Origin: Mesorhizobium sp. SARCC-RB16n
Lineage (GTDB): Bacteria; Pseudomonadota; Alphaproteobacteria; Rhizobiales; Rhizobiaceae
Assembly: GCF_008520305.1 (NCBI RefSeq)
Contig: NZ_ML703313.1
Coordinates: forward strand, 1-44,604
Direction of reading: 5' to 3'
DNA: 44,604 nt
In this document: piece after piece, positions 26,849 to 34,046 of the stretch
How positions within the stretch are numbered: the first letter of the stretch is position 1
Layout: every line of letters begins with the position of its first letter
Notes under the pieces: generated by a model
What the model was told of the DNA's origin: nothing
Databases searched by the model: none
The model's input: only the letters and a program-made list of their open reading frames with translations
Made by a program: the position numbers and the translations under genes

Positions 26849-27532
26849 ATGCAAGACCGATTGATCGTCGGCCTCGACGTGCCGACCGTGAAGGAAGCCG
26901 AGCAGGCGGTGCGCGAGCTCGACGGCGTGGTCTCCTTCTACAAGATCGGCTATCAGCTGGCCTTTGCCGGCGGGCTCGACTTCGCCAGGGAGCTGGCCAG
27001 CGGCGGGACGAAAATCTTCCTCGACATGAAGCTGCTCGACATCGACCACACGGTGGCCAAGGGCGTCGAGAACATCGTCAAGATGGGCATGACCATGCTG
27101 ACCATCCACGCCTATCCCAAGGCGATGCACGCGGCGGTGGAGGCATCGCGCGGCAGCGAGCTTTGCCTGCTCGCCGTCAGCGTGCTGACCTCGATGGACG
27201 AACAGGACATGATCGATGTCGGCTATGAATATGACCCGCACACGCTGGTGCTGAGGCGCTCGGAACAGGCGCTGCATGCCGGCATGGGCGGCATCGTCTG
27301 CTCGGCTGCGGAGGCCGAAGCGGTGCGCCGCATCGTCGGCCCCGACATGGCGGTGGTGACGCCCGGCATCCGGCCGGCGGGCAGCGACCATGGCGACCAG
27401 AAGCGCGTGGTGACGCCAGGGCAGGCGATCCGCAACGGTGCCAGCCACCTCGTTGTCGGCCGGCCGATCGTCGCAGCCGGCGACCGGCGCGCGGCGGCGG
27501 AGGCGATACTCGAAGAGATGCGCTCGGCCTGA
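26849..27532 (+). CDS. pyrF: Orotidine 5'-phosphate decarboxylase
   Basis: The enzyme catalyses the last step of UMP synthesis. This 227-residue TIM-barrel has LIVGLDVPT (residues 4-12), the catalytic cluster [13 protein letters not shown] (about 56-68, the K and D residues of the DxKxxD motif), and the C-terminal phosphate site TPGIRPAG...[12 protein letters not shown] followed by GRPI. The start could be ATG 26849 or an in-frame GTG at 26834 that overlaps the preceding stop as GTGA. The first is used because it begins close to the conserved first strand. Confidence 0.96.
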   Translation: MQDRLIVGLDVPTVKEAEQAVRELDGVVSFYKIGYQLAFAGGLDFARELASGGTKIFLDMKLLDIDHTVAKGVENIVKMGMTMLTIHAYPKAMHAAVEASRGSELCLLAVSVLTSMDEQDMIDVGYEYDPHTLVLRRSEQALHAGMGGIVCSAAEAEAVRRIVGPDMAVVTPGIRPAGSDHGDQKRVVTPGQAIRNGASHLVVGRPIVAAGDRRAAAEAILEEMRSA

Positions 27533-27559
27533 CGAGCCCGCATGGATAGGAGGAAGAGA

Positions 27560-27847
27560 ATGCCCAAGGGATACTGGATCGCCCGCGTCGATGTACGCGA
27601 CGCGGAAGGTTACAAAGATTACGTCGCGGCGTCGAAGCCGGCTTTCGAGCGCTTCGGAGCGAAATTCCTGGCGCGCGGCGGCGAGCATGAGAAAGCCGAG
27701 GGCCCAGGGCGGGCACGCAATGTCATTATCGAGTTTCCGTCGCTCGCCGCCGCGCATGATTGCTATCACTCGCCGGAGTATCAGCGCGCGGTGGCGATCC
27801 GCCAGAAGGTCGCCGACGGCGAGATCGTGCTGGTCGAAGGCATCTAA
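27560..27847 (+). CDS. DUF1330 family protein
   Basis: The protein has 95 residues and is a dimeric ferredoxin-like alpha/beta fold by family resemblance. It opens MPKGYWIARVDVRDAEGYKDYVAAS and contains FLARGGEHEKAEG, RNVIIEFPSLAAAHDCYHSPEYQ, which is the DUF1330 pattern. The ATG at 27560 has AGGAGG before it; an ATG 18 nt earlier does not. It follows pyrF by 27 nt and could be co-transcribed. Function is unknown for the family. Confidence 0.9.
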   Translation: MPKGYWIARVDVRDAEGYKDYVAASKPAFERFGAKFLARGGEHEKAEGPGRARNVIIEFPSLAAAHDCYHSPEYQRAVAIRQKVADGEIVLVEGI

Positions 27848-27884
27848 AGCGCGTCGCGTCGAAACGGATTCAGGCGACGCGCTT
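27847..27884. repeat. Intergenic palindrome AAGCGCGTCGC...GCGACGCGCTT
   Basis: An 11-bp perfect inverted repeat (27847-27857 and 27874-27884) flanks a 16-nt loop and starts within the DUF1330 stop codon. This sequence type recurs in rhizobial genomes as I remember it. It may double as a transcript 3' hairpin, though no T-run follows. Confidence 0.6.
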
Positions 27885-27897
27885 CAGGTCTTGTCTT

Positions 27898-27945
27898 ATG
27901 CATGTCGTCTTCCCAAAACCGAGGTCACTTTTGGGCGACATGCAT
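27898..27945. repeat. Intergenic palindrome ATGCATGTCG...CGACATGCAT
   Basis: A 10-bp perfect outer inverted repeat (27898-27907 and 27936-27945) encloses a second pair, CCCAAAA (27912-27918) and TTTTGGG (27929-27935). It fills the space between two convergent genes and touches the stop codon of the ATP-grasp gene. It looks like a dispersed Mesorhizobium-type repeat and could serve as a two-way transcript end. Confidence 0.65.
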
Positions 27946-29003
27946 CAGCGAAAGAGGCTGTTCGCCGCGGTTTCAGCCATGGCGTCGGCCAGGCTCAGCC
28001 CCCATTGCTGGCGGCAATAGGCGCGGAAATCGAAGCAGGGCAGGCCGGGGCAGACCTCGAACTCGATGAGATGGACCGTATCGTCGGCCTCGACGCGCAG
28101 GTCGACGGAAAACACGTCGCGCAGGCCGAGCCCATCCATCAACCGCTTGGCAATCGCGCGTATCCTGGCATCGGCCACCGGCTGGCTGTCCGCGACCGGG
28201 GCGAGTTCGGGTTCGGCATAGTGCCCGGCAGCCTTCGCCGCCTCGCCGGTGTCACCGTAAAGCGCCAGGCTGTCGGCCATGGTCTGGAAGTCCGCGCCTG
28301 ACTCGACAAAGGCGATGCCAAGCGCCTCGACACCAACTTGCGGCGTCAGCCCGAGGAAGGAGGCGCGCACGTTGCGGCCGGAGACATAGGGCTGGACGAC
28401 GACATCATCGCGATAGGCGGAGAAGACACGCCGGCTAAGCTCCAGCGCGTGGCCGAGATCGGTTACGCGCGAATCCGGCCAGATGCCGATCTTGGCACCG
28501 AGCCGGTTGGGCTTGACGAACCAGCCGGCCGCGGAGGCCGGCGGCTCGACCAGCCAGTTTCCATTCCGGGCGAGACCCGCCTGCGGCACCGGCAGGCCGA
28601 GCGCGCCAAGCACGGCGCCGGAGCGGAACTTGTCCTGGCAGAGCGCGAAGAGCGAATCGTCGGCGCCGATCGTCTTGAACCCACCCAGCCTCGCCAGCGC
28701 CGGGGACACGCCACCACGGAAATAGGCGATGCCGTCGGACAGTGTCCAGACCAGCGTGCTTTGCGGATCCTCACCGTCAAGCGCCCCGGCGGCATCGTCG
28801 AGTGCCACGGGCGCAAAGGACAGGCCGCGCGCCGCGCAGGCATCGGCAAGCGCACCGAATTCAGGGGCGAGGTCCGTCGACTGCGCCAAATAGGACGAGA
28901 TTTCAGTGGCGCGCTGTGGTGCGTAGCCGTCGGCGATCAGACGGTCGAAGCAAGCCTTTTCGGGCTCGTAGACAAGGATCAGCTTTGGCTTGTGGCTGGA
29001 CAT
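27945..29003 (-). CDS. ATP-grasp domain protein of unknown substrate
   Basis: This 352-residue protein resembles the D-Ala-D-Ala ligase/RimK superfamily. It has a preATP-grasp region (residues 1-110), ATP-binding strands (GWFVKPNRLGAKIGIW, about 160-175; VVVQPYVSGRNVRASFLGL, about 203-221) and the metal-binding end FSVDLRVEADDTVHLIEFEVCPGLPCFDF (about 300-328). Where Ddl enzymes have E-x-N before xxPG, this one has E-F-E, so a magnesium-ligand asparagine seems to be glutamate. The ATG at 29003 is used; an in-frame TTG at 29024 is an alternative, and no strong ribosome-binding site decides. It stands alone. It may ligate a carboxylate to an amine, but no partner gene reveals which. Confidence 0.8.
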   Translation of the reverse strand: MSSHKPKLILVYEPEKACFDRLIADGYAPQRATEISSYLAQSTDLAPEFGALADACAARGLSFAPVALDDAAGALDGEDPQSTLVWTLSDGIAYFRGGVSPALARLGGFKTIGADDSLFALCQDKFRSGAVLGALGLPVPQAGLARNGNWLVEPPASAAGWFVKPNRLGAKIGIWPDSRVTDLGHALELSRRVFSAYRDDVVVQPYVSGRNVRASFLGLTPQVGVEALGIAFVESGADFQTMADSLALYGDTGEAAKAAGHYAEPELAPVADSQPVADARIRAIAKRLMDGLGLRDVFSVDLRVEADDTVHLIEFEVCPGLPCFDFRAYCRQQWGLSLADAMAETAANSLFR

Positions 29004-29126
29004 GCGATGAATGAATCCCGGCAAATGCGATCGCCCAGCATGGCACGGCGCATGCCACGGGCTTTCGCGAAACCGACCGTCCCGGACGGTTGCGTGACAA
29101 CGCCGGCTTTCATCCGCCGCCTCTAT

Positions 29127-30005
29127 TCAGGCGATCAGCACGCGCGGCTCGAAGCGGCCGTTGACCTTGATGTCGAGCAGGAAGGTCATGCCCGCCTGCG
29201 GATCGAGCTGGCGCTGCTTGTCGTCCTTGCCCTTCCAGGCCGACGTCACCGCCAGCCGGTCGGCGTTCCTGCCGACGAAGGCCGGGCAGGAGGGCTGCGT
29301 CACCGGCATCGCAATTTCGCGCAGCAAGGTGCCGTCGGGCGAATAGGCCTTGACCGCCTTGCCACCCCAGACGGCATTCCACAGCACGCCGTCGCCGTCG
29401 ATGACCGATCCATCGACATAGCCCTTGGACGAGCGGTGATCGACGAACACTTTCGGATCACCGTCGGGCAGGCCGGTCGCCGGGTCACAGGCGACGCGCA
29501 TCAGCAGGCCGGTCGAGGTGTCGGTGTAATAGGCGAGCGCGCCATCCCCGGAGAAACAGATCGAGTTCGAGACGGTGATGTCCGAAAACAGACGACGCAG
29601 TTCGCCCTTGAAGAACCAGTAGATCGAACCGGCACCCTTTGCCTCGCCTTTGCCCATCGTCCCCATCCACAAGGCGCCGCAGGGATGGACACGGGAATCG
29701 TTGGAGCGGGTAAGGGGGTTGTCCGCCTCGACAGGCGTATGCAGCGTCATCTGGCCGGTCGCGACGTCGCGGACGAAGAGGCCGGTCTCCGTGGCGATCA
29801 GCTGGCGCCTGTCGTCGATGATGGCGATGGCGCTGGCCATCTGGCCAAGCTCGTGGATCTTGAGCGCGCCGCCGGCCACGGGCTTTTCCAGCAGTTGGCC
29901 GTTGACGATGTCGAACCAGAACAGCGCGTCGGTGGCGGGATCGTAGCTTGGCCCTTCGCCGAGCTCGCAGACATGGTCGGAAAAAACCGAAACCTCGCTC
30001 ATCAT
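29127..30005 (-). CDS. SMP-30/gluconolactonase family sugar lactonase
   Basis: This 292-residue six-bladed propeller probably opens an aldonolactone (galactono- or arabinonolactone type). It has the family's landmarks: ELGEGPSYDPATDALFWFDI (about residues 13-32, with metal-binding Glu), NDSRVHPCGALWMGTMG (about 100-116), SNSICFSGDGALAYYTDT (about 140-157) and YVDGSVIDGDGVLWNAVWGG (about 190-209, metal-binding Asp). The start overlaps the aldolase stop by ATGA, so it is the last gene of the sugar-acid operon. It would act between the dehydrogenase and the missing dehydratase. Confidence 0.93.
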   Translation of the reverse strand: MMSEVSVFSDHVCELGEGPSYDPATDALFWFDIVNGQLLEKPVAGGALKIHELGQMASAIAIIDDRRQLIATETGLFVRDVATGQMTLHTPVEADNPLTRSNDSRVHPCGALWMGTMGKGEAKGAGSIYWFFKGELRRLFSDITVSNSICFSGDGALAYYTDTSTGLLMRVACDPATGLPDGDPKVFVDHRSSKGYVDGSVIDGDGVLWNAVWGGKAVKAYSPDGTLLREIAMPVTQPSCPAFVGRNADRLAVTSAWKGKDDKQRQLDPQAGMTFLLDIKVNGRFEPRVLIA

Positions 30006-30640
30006 GCGTCTCCGAATGCTGCGTCCCAGGCCGCGACGGCGGCGTGAGCGCGCGCCGCCACGTCGTCGACGCTCATGCCTGGCTTGAACAGGCTGGAGCC
30101 GAGCCCGAACACCGTCACGCCAACCGCCTTGTAGCCGGCAAAGTCCTTCTCCGAAACGCCGCCGACCGCGCCGACCAGCGTCTGCGCCGGCAGCACGGCC
30201 CGGATCGCGGAAATGCCCGATGCGCCGAGCACGCTGGCGGGAAAGAATTTCAGCGCCGAGGCGCCGAGCCGGATCGCCTGGAAGGCTTCCGTGGGCGTAA
30301 ACACGCCGGGCATGGTGACCATGCCGTATGTCCTGGCGCGGCCCATTACCTCGGCATCGATGTTGGGGCTGACCAGCAGCCGTCCGCCGGCGTCGTGAAG
30401 ATTGTCGACATCGGCGGCCGTGAGCACCGTGCCGGCGCCGACCAGGGCCGTTTTCGGCAGCACTTCGACGATCCTGGCGATCGACGAGAACGGCTCGGGC
30501 GAGTTGAGCGGCACCTCGATCGCCTCGATGCCGGCGTCGAACAGCGCCTGGCCCATGGCGATCGCCTCAGTGGGCTTCAGGCCGCGCAGGATGGCGACCA
30601 GCCCGCGCTTGAGCTCGGGAAAAGGTGCGGTCTGGCTCAT
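30002..30640 (-). CDS. dgoA: 2-dehydro-3-deoxy-6-phosphogalactonate aldolase
   Basis: This 212-residue class I aldolase of the KDPG/KDPGal family splits the phosphorylated keto-deoxy acid into pyruvate and glyceraldehyde-3-phosphate. VAILRGLKPTEA (about residues 15-26) holds the conserved arginine, and GIEAIEVPLNSPEP (about 37-50) the catalytic glutamate. GAGTVLTAADV, the Schiff-base lysine in LKFFPAS (about 125-131) and GAVGGVS follow. The NSP motif favours the galactonate over the gluconate type. The ATG at 30640 overlaps the kinase stop by ATGA; a longer reading upstream is rejected. The kinase is next door, which supports the KDPGal role. Confidence 0.92.
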   Translation of the reverse strand: MSQTAPFPELKRGLVAILRGLKPTEAIAMGQALFDAGIEAIEVPLNSPEPFSSIARIVEVLPKTALVGAGTVLTAADVDNLHDAGGRLLVSPNIDAEVMGRARTYGMVTMPGVFTPTEAFQAIRLGASALKFFPASVLGASGISAIRAVLPAQTLVGAVGGVSEKDFAGYKAVGVTVFGLGSSLFKPGMSVDDVAARAHAAVAAWDAAFGDA

Positions 30641-31590
30641 ATGGCGGCTCCGGTTCTGGCGATCATGCCGTTCTCGCGCGCGGCTTCGATCAGCCCGGCG
30701 CGTACTGCTTCGTCGGCGTCGACGGTGCGGAGGCCGAGCCCGGCAAGGCCGAGCGCGGCCTGGTAGAGCCCGGCCAGCGCGCCCGAGGCAACCAGCACGA
30801 CCGCTGTCGCGCCGGCGCCGTGCCTGCGTCTGGCGGAGGCGATCTCGCCGCCGATCAGCAGGCCTGACAGGCAGGCGGCGGCGTCTTCGGCCTTGAGATC
30901 CTGGAGCAGGCCGGCGGCGCGGATGGCAAACAGCCGCGAGGTGACGTCGCCACCCTCGCCCAGCGCAATCTCGCACCAGCGGCGGAAGAACGGATTGTCG
31001 GCAGCAACCGGGCTGGGATGTTCGCCCAGCGAATGGCGCAGGATCGAGTGCTCTCCAAGCACGGAAAACAGCTCGCCCGTCGGCCAGGTGCCGAAACCAG
31101 CGACGGCGCCATCCTCGACCAGCACCCATTTCGAATGGGTGCCGGGCATGCAGACGAGGTCGCGGCCTTTGGCCGGCAGGCCGGCACCGGCAAGCTGCGT
31201 CTCCTCGCCGCGCATGACGTCGGGCGCATCGGCCAGGCGCTGGGCAAGGCCGGGGACGATGCGGATGTCGCGTTTCTGATCAGGCACCCGGGCGGCGCCG
31301 CCGAGAATGGCGCCTAGCGGCGCCGGCACGCTGACATAGGGCGCCTCCAGCCAGCCCTGGCGGGAGCCGGCCATGCCGCAAATGATAACGGGCAATTCCT
31401 CCGGCGCGCCGATCGCTGCCAGATGCCCCTCCAGCACGTTGGCGAAGCCCTTTTCGCGCGCGGTGATCAGGCCGTCGTCGCCGCGACGCTCGGCAAGCAC
31501 CTTGCCGCTGCCATCGACCAGCCATGCCCGAAGCCGGGTCGTGCCCCAGTCGAGCGCCGCGACTGCCGGAACGTTGCTGGCTGAGCTCAC
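30637..31590 (-). CDS. dgoK: 2-dehydro-3-deoxygalactonokinase
   Basis: This 317-residue kinase phosphorylates 2-keto-3-deoxygalactonate. It begins with the phosphate motif ALDWGTTRLRAWLVD (about residues 11-25) and carries CGMAGSRQGWLEAPYV (about 70-85), PGTHSKWVLVEDG (about 150-162) and a GELFSVLGEHSIL segment, all typical of DgoK. The start is GTG 31590, which overlaps the stop of the upstream SDR gene as GTGA and has GGAGG before it. The aldolase follows with an ATGA overlap, so the four genes are tightly coupled. Confidence 0.94.
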   Translation of the reverse strand: MSSASNVPAVAALDWGTTRLRAWLVDGSGKVLAERRGDDGLITAREKGFANVLEGHLAAIGAPEELPVIICGMAGSRQGWLEAPYVSVPAPLGAILGGAARVPDQKRDIRIVPGLAQRLADAPDVMRGEETQLAGAGLPAKGRDLVCMPGTHSKWVLVEDGAVAGFGTWPTGELFSVLGEHSILRHSLGEHPSPVAADNPFFRRWCEIALGEGGDVTSRLFAIRAAGLLQDLKAEDAAACLSGLLIGGEIASARRRHGAGATAVVLVASGALAGLYQAALGLAGLGLRTVDADEAVRAGLIEAARENGMIARTGAAI

Positions 31591-32354
31591 AGGAAGCCTC
31601 CATCGACGATCAGCATTTGCGCGGTCAGCATGCGCGAGGCATCCGAGGCCAGGAACAGTACCGTGCCGACCATGTCGTCCGGCCGCATGACGTCCCTGAT
31701 GCATTGCTTGGCGACGTGAGCGGTGAGCGCTTCTTCCGTCACCCAGCGCTCCTGCTGCCGCTCGGTGATCACCCAGCCAGGCGCGACGGCGTTGACGCGG
31801 ATGCGGTCCGGCCCGAGCTTGCCGGCCAGACCCTTGGTGAGGCCGAGGATGCCAGCCTTGGCGGCGGTATAGGCCGGCATGTCGGGATGGTTGATGAGAT
31901 AGGAGGTCGAGGTGAAATTGATGATCGAGCCGCCGCCGGCCCGCTTCATGCCTGATGCCACGGCCTGCGCGGTGAAGAAATGCGGCCGCAGGTTGACGGC
32001 GAGATTGTTGTCCCAGAACTCGACGGTGACGTCCTCGACGGCGTGGCGTTCGTCCCAGGCGGCGTTGTTGACCAGCACCGTGACATCGCCATGCGCCTCG
32101 GCCGCCCTCGCCGTAGTGGCGCGCAGCGCCTCGACGTCGCGCAGATCTGTCTTGAGATAGAGCGGTCGGCGACCGAGCTCCTTCTCGATGCGGTCGGCGA
32201 GCGTGGTGCTTGGCGCATCGGCGATGTCGATGAAGGCGACCTTGGCGCCCTGGCGCATGAACCCTTCCGTCAACGCCGCGCCGATGCCGGAGCCGCCGCC
32301 GGTGATCAGCACCGAAGCGCCTTCGAGGTCGGCAAAACGCGCCGATGGCATCAT
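31587..32354 (-). CDS. SDR-family sugar dehydrogenase (galactose/fucose dehydrogenase-like)
   Basis: This 255-residue short-chain dehydrogenase has the NAD-binding TGGGSGIG (about residues 18-25), NNAA (about 91-94), a catalytic serine in INFTSTSY, and the YTAAK pair (about 160-164). The ATG at 32354 is chosen for GGGAGA eight bases before it. As the first gene of an operon with dgoK, a KDPGal aldolase and a lactonase, it probably oxidises galactose, fucose or arabinose to the lactone with NAD(P). The exact sugar cannot be read from sequence. Confidence 0.9.
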   Translation of the reverse strand: MMPSARFADLEGASVLITGGGSGIGAALTEGFMRQGAKVAFIDIADAPSTTLADRIEKELGRRPLYLKTDLRDVEALRATTARAAEAHGDVTVLVNNAAWDERHAVEDVTVEFWDNNLAVNLRPHFFTAQAVASGMKRAGGGSIINFTSTSYLINHPDMPAYTAAKAGILGLTKGLAGKLGPDRIRVNAVAPGWVITERQQERWVTEEALTAHVAKQCIRDVMRPDDMVGTVLFLASDASRMLTAQMLIVDGGFL

Positions 32355-32384
32355 GATTTTCGTCTCCCGGGTCAACCGGCGCGC

Positions 32385-32412
32385 ATCCTAGCCAGACACG
32401 TCCGGCGGGCAA
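32385..32412 (-). promoter_or_regulatory. Possible promoter of the sugar-acid operon
   Basis: On the minus strand TTGCCC (32407-32412) and TAGGAT (32385-32390) are 16 nt apart, each matching four of six consensus positions. Transcription would start near 32378, 24 nt before the SDR start codon. The match is modest. Confidence 0.35.
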
Positions 32413-32521
32413 GGGCGAAAAGACGCTATTTCGGGCTTATGTCTGACAAAAAGGCGACGGCGCCCGCGCGCGACCCGCCAAACGGCGTCGCCGCATGGCG
32501 GGCAACGCCGAAACCTGCCGC

Positions 32522-33871
32522 TCAGATCGCCTTGGCGCGCAAGGCGCCACGGAAGGAATCACGGAGATAGCCCAACGTGGCGTCGGCATCGGCCGGCTTG
32601 CCGAACAGATAGCCTTGTCCGCCGGCGCAACCGAACTGGACCAGCCGGTCGGCCTGTGCTTCCTCTTCGATGCCTTCGGCGACGACGTCCATGCCGAGCC
32701 CTTCGCACATGGCGAGGATGGCGCGGATGATGTGTTCGGACGGCCGGTCGTCGAGAATGGAGGAAACGAAGGCGCGGTCGATCTTGAGCTTGTCGAAATG
32801 GAATTCGCGCAGGCGGCCGAGCGAAGACTGGCCGGTGCCGAAATCGTCGAGCGAGACACGGATGCCGACACGGCGCAGATCCTCGACGATCTGTGCGGCC
32901 GAGGCCGGGTCGTTCATCAGGCCGGTTTCGGTGATCTCGATTTCCAGCCGGCGCGGATCGAAGCCGGTGCGATCGAGGATCGCCAGAATGTGCAGGCCGG
33001 TGTTCTGATCGACGAGCTGCGATGGCGACAGGTTGAAGGACAGGAACAGGTCCTTCGGCCAGCTCCTGGCGGCTTCGGTCGCCTTGCGCAGCACCAGCTG
33101 CGACAGCGGGCCGATGATGCCGCGCTCCTCGGCGATGGGAATAAAGACGGTCGGCGGCACCGCGCCGAGGTCTCGGTCGGTCCAGCGCGCCAGCGTCTCG
33201 AAGCCGATGGTGCGGCGCGTGGTGAGGTCGACGATCGGCTGGAAGTGCGGCTCCACCTCGCCGGCGGAGACGGCGCGGCGCAGCGCCTGCTCGATGCGGG
33301 TGACGCGCTTGGCGGCCTCTTCCATCTCACGGGTGTAGATGACGACTCGGCCACGGCCGGAGCGCTTGGCATGGTAAAGCGCCGTTTCGGCCTTGTTGAC
33401 GAGGATCTCGGTGGTCTCGTCGCCGGAATAGAACAGCGAGCAGCCGACCGAGGCGGAAAGCCTGGCGGTGCGTTCGCCGACATCATAGGGTGCCGACAGG
33501 ATCTCGATCAGCATGCGGGACTTTTCCGCCGCCGCTTCCTCCGAGAACACCAGGGGATAGAGGAAGGCGAATTCGTCGGCGCCGATGCGGCAGACCGTCG
33601 AATGGCCGTCCATCGAGGCGCGCAGCCGCATCGCGACCTGGATCAGGATGTCGTCGCCGGCCTTGTGACCGAACAGGTCGTTGATCGGCTTGAATCCGTC
33701 AAGGTCGAGAATGCCGACGGTGAAGGGTGCGGGATCGTCGGCGCGATCGCTGATCAGGCGATCGACCTTGTCGAAGAAGCGGCGATGATTGCCAAGCCCG
33801 GTCAACGGATCGGTGAAGGCCAGATCCGTGCTTTCCCTGTTTGCCTGACCGGTGCCAAACGGAGTTTGCAT
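32522..33871 (-). CDS. GGDEF-EAL cyclic-di-GMP protein
   Basis: The protein has 449 residues with no sensor domain or membrane segment. The GGDEF domain (about 15-175) has GLGNHRRF and LDLDGFKPIND, but its signature is RIGADEF, with alanine for the second glycine. The EAL domain (about 195-440) keeps the main catalytic residues: glutamate in FETLARW (ETL for EAL), NLSP, EITET, DDFGTG, LKIDR, EGIE and QGYLFGKP. It is therefore probably a phosphodiesterase that breaks down c-di-GMP, with the GGDEF part perhaps regulatory. AGGGAC precedes the ATG. It lies 167 nt upstream of the SDR gene and shares no evident operon. Confidence 0.93.
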   Translation of the reverse strand: MQTPFGTGQANRESTDLAFTDPLTGLGNHRRFFDKVDRLISDRADDPAPFTVGILDLDGFKPINDLFGHKAGDDILIQVAMRLRASMDGHSTVCRIGADEFAFLYPLVFSEEAAAEKSRMLIEILSAPYDVGERTARLSASVGCSLFYSGDETTEILVNKAETALYHAKRSGRGRVVIYTREMEEAAKRVTRIEQALRRAVSAGEVEPHFQPIVDLTTRRTIGFETLARWTDRDLGAVPPTVFIPIAEERGIIGPLSQLVLRKATEAARSWPKDLFLSFNLSPSQLVDQNTGLHILAILDRTGFDPRRLEIEITETGLMNDPASAAQIVEDLRRVGIRVSLDDFGTGQSSLGRLREFHFDKLKIDRAFVSSILDDRPSEHIIRAILAMCEGLGMDVVAEGIEEEAQADRLVQFGCAGGQGYLFGKPADADATLGYLRDSFRGALRAKAI

Positions 33872-33967
33872 CGGTGTCCCTGTTCGTCCCTGCTTTTGTC
33901 GTCGGAATTTATTTGCGAGACTGGCAGCAAACCCTTTAGGAAACGTATCGCTTGAATCGATTTTTAT

Positions 33968-34020
33968 AGCCGGAGCATGATCCCAAAAAACGGGATCCGG
34001 ATACCTTCGTGAAGCCGGCT
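33968..34020. repeat. Degenerate rhizobial repeat (GAGCATGATC fragment)
   Basis: GAGCATGATCCC is followed by AAAAAAC and GGGATC, forming a 6-bp hairpin (33979-33984 with 33992-33997). An outer pair AGCCGG/CCGGCT (33968-33973, 34015-34020) encloses it. The start matches the element at 6034-6080, but the rest has decayed. The remainder of 33872-34046 shows no gene. Confidence 0.5.
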
Positions 34021-34046
34021 ACAACATACGTCAAGCACCCGGATTT

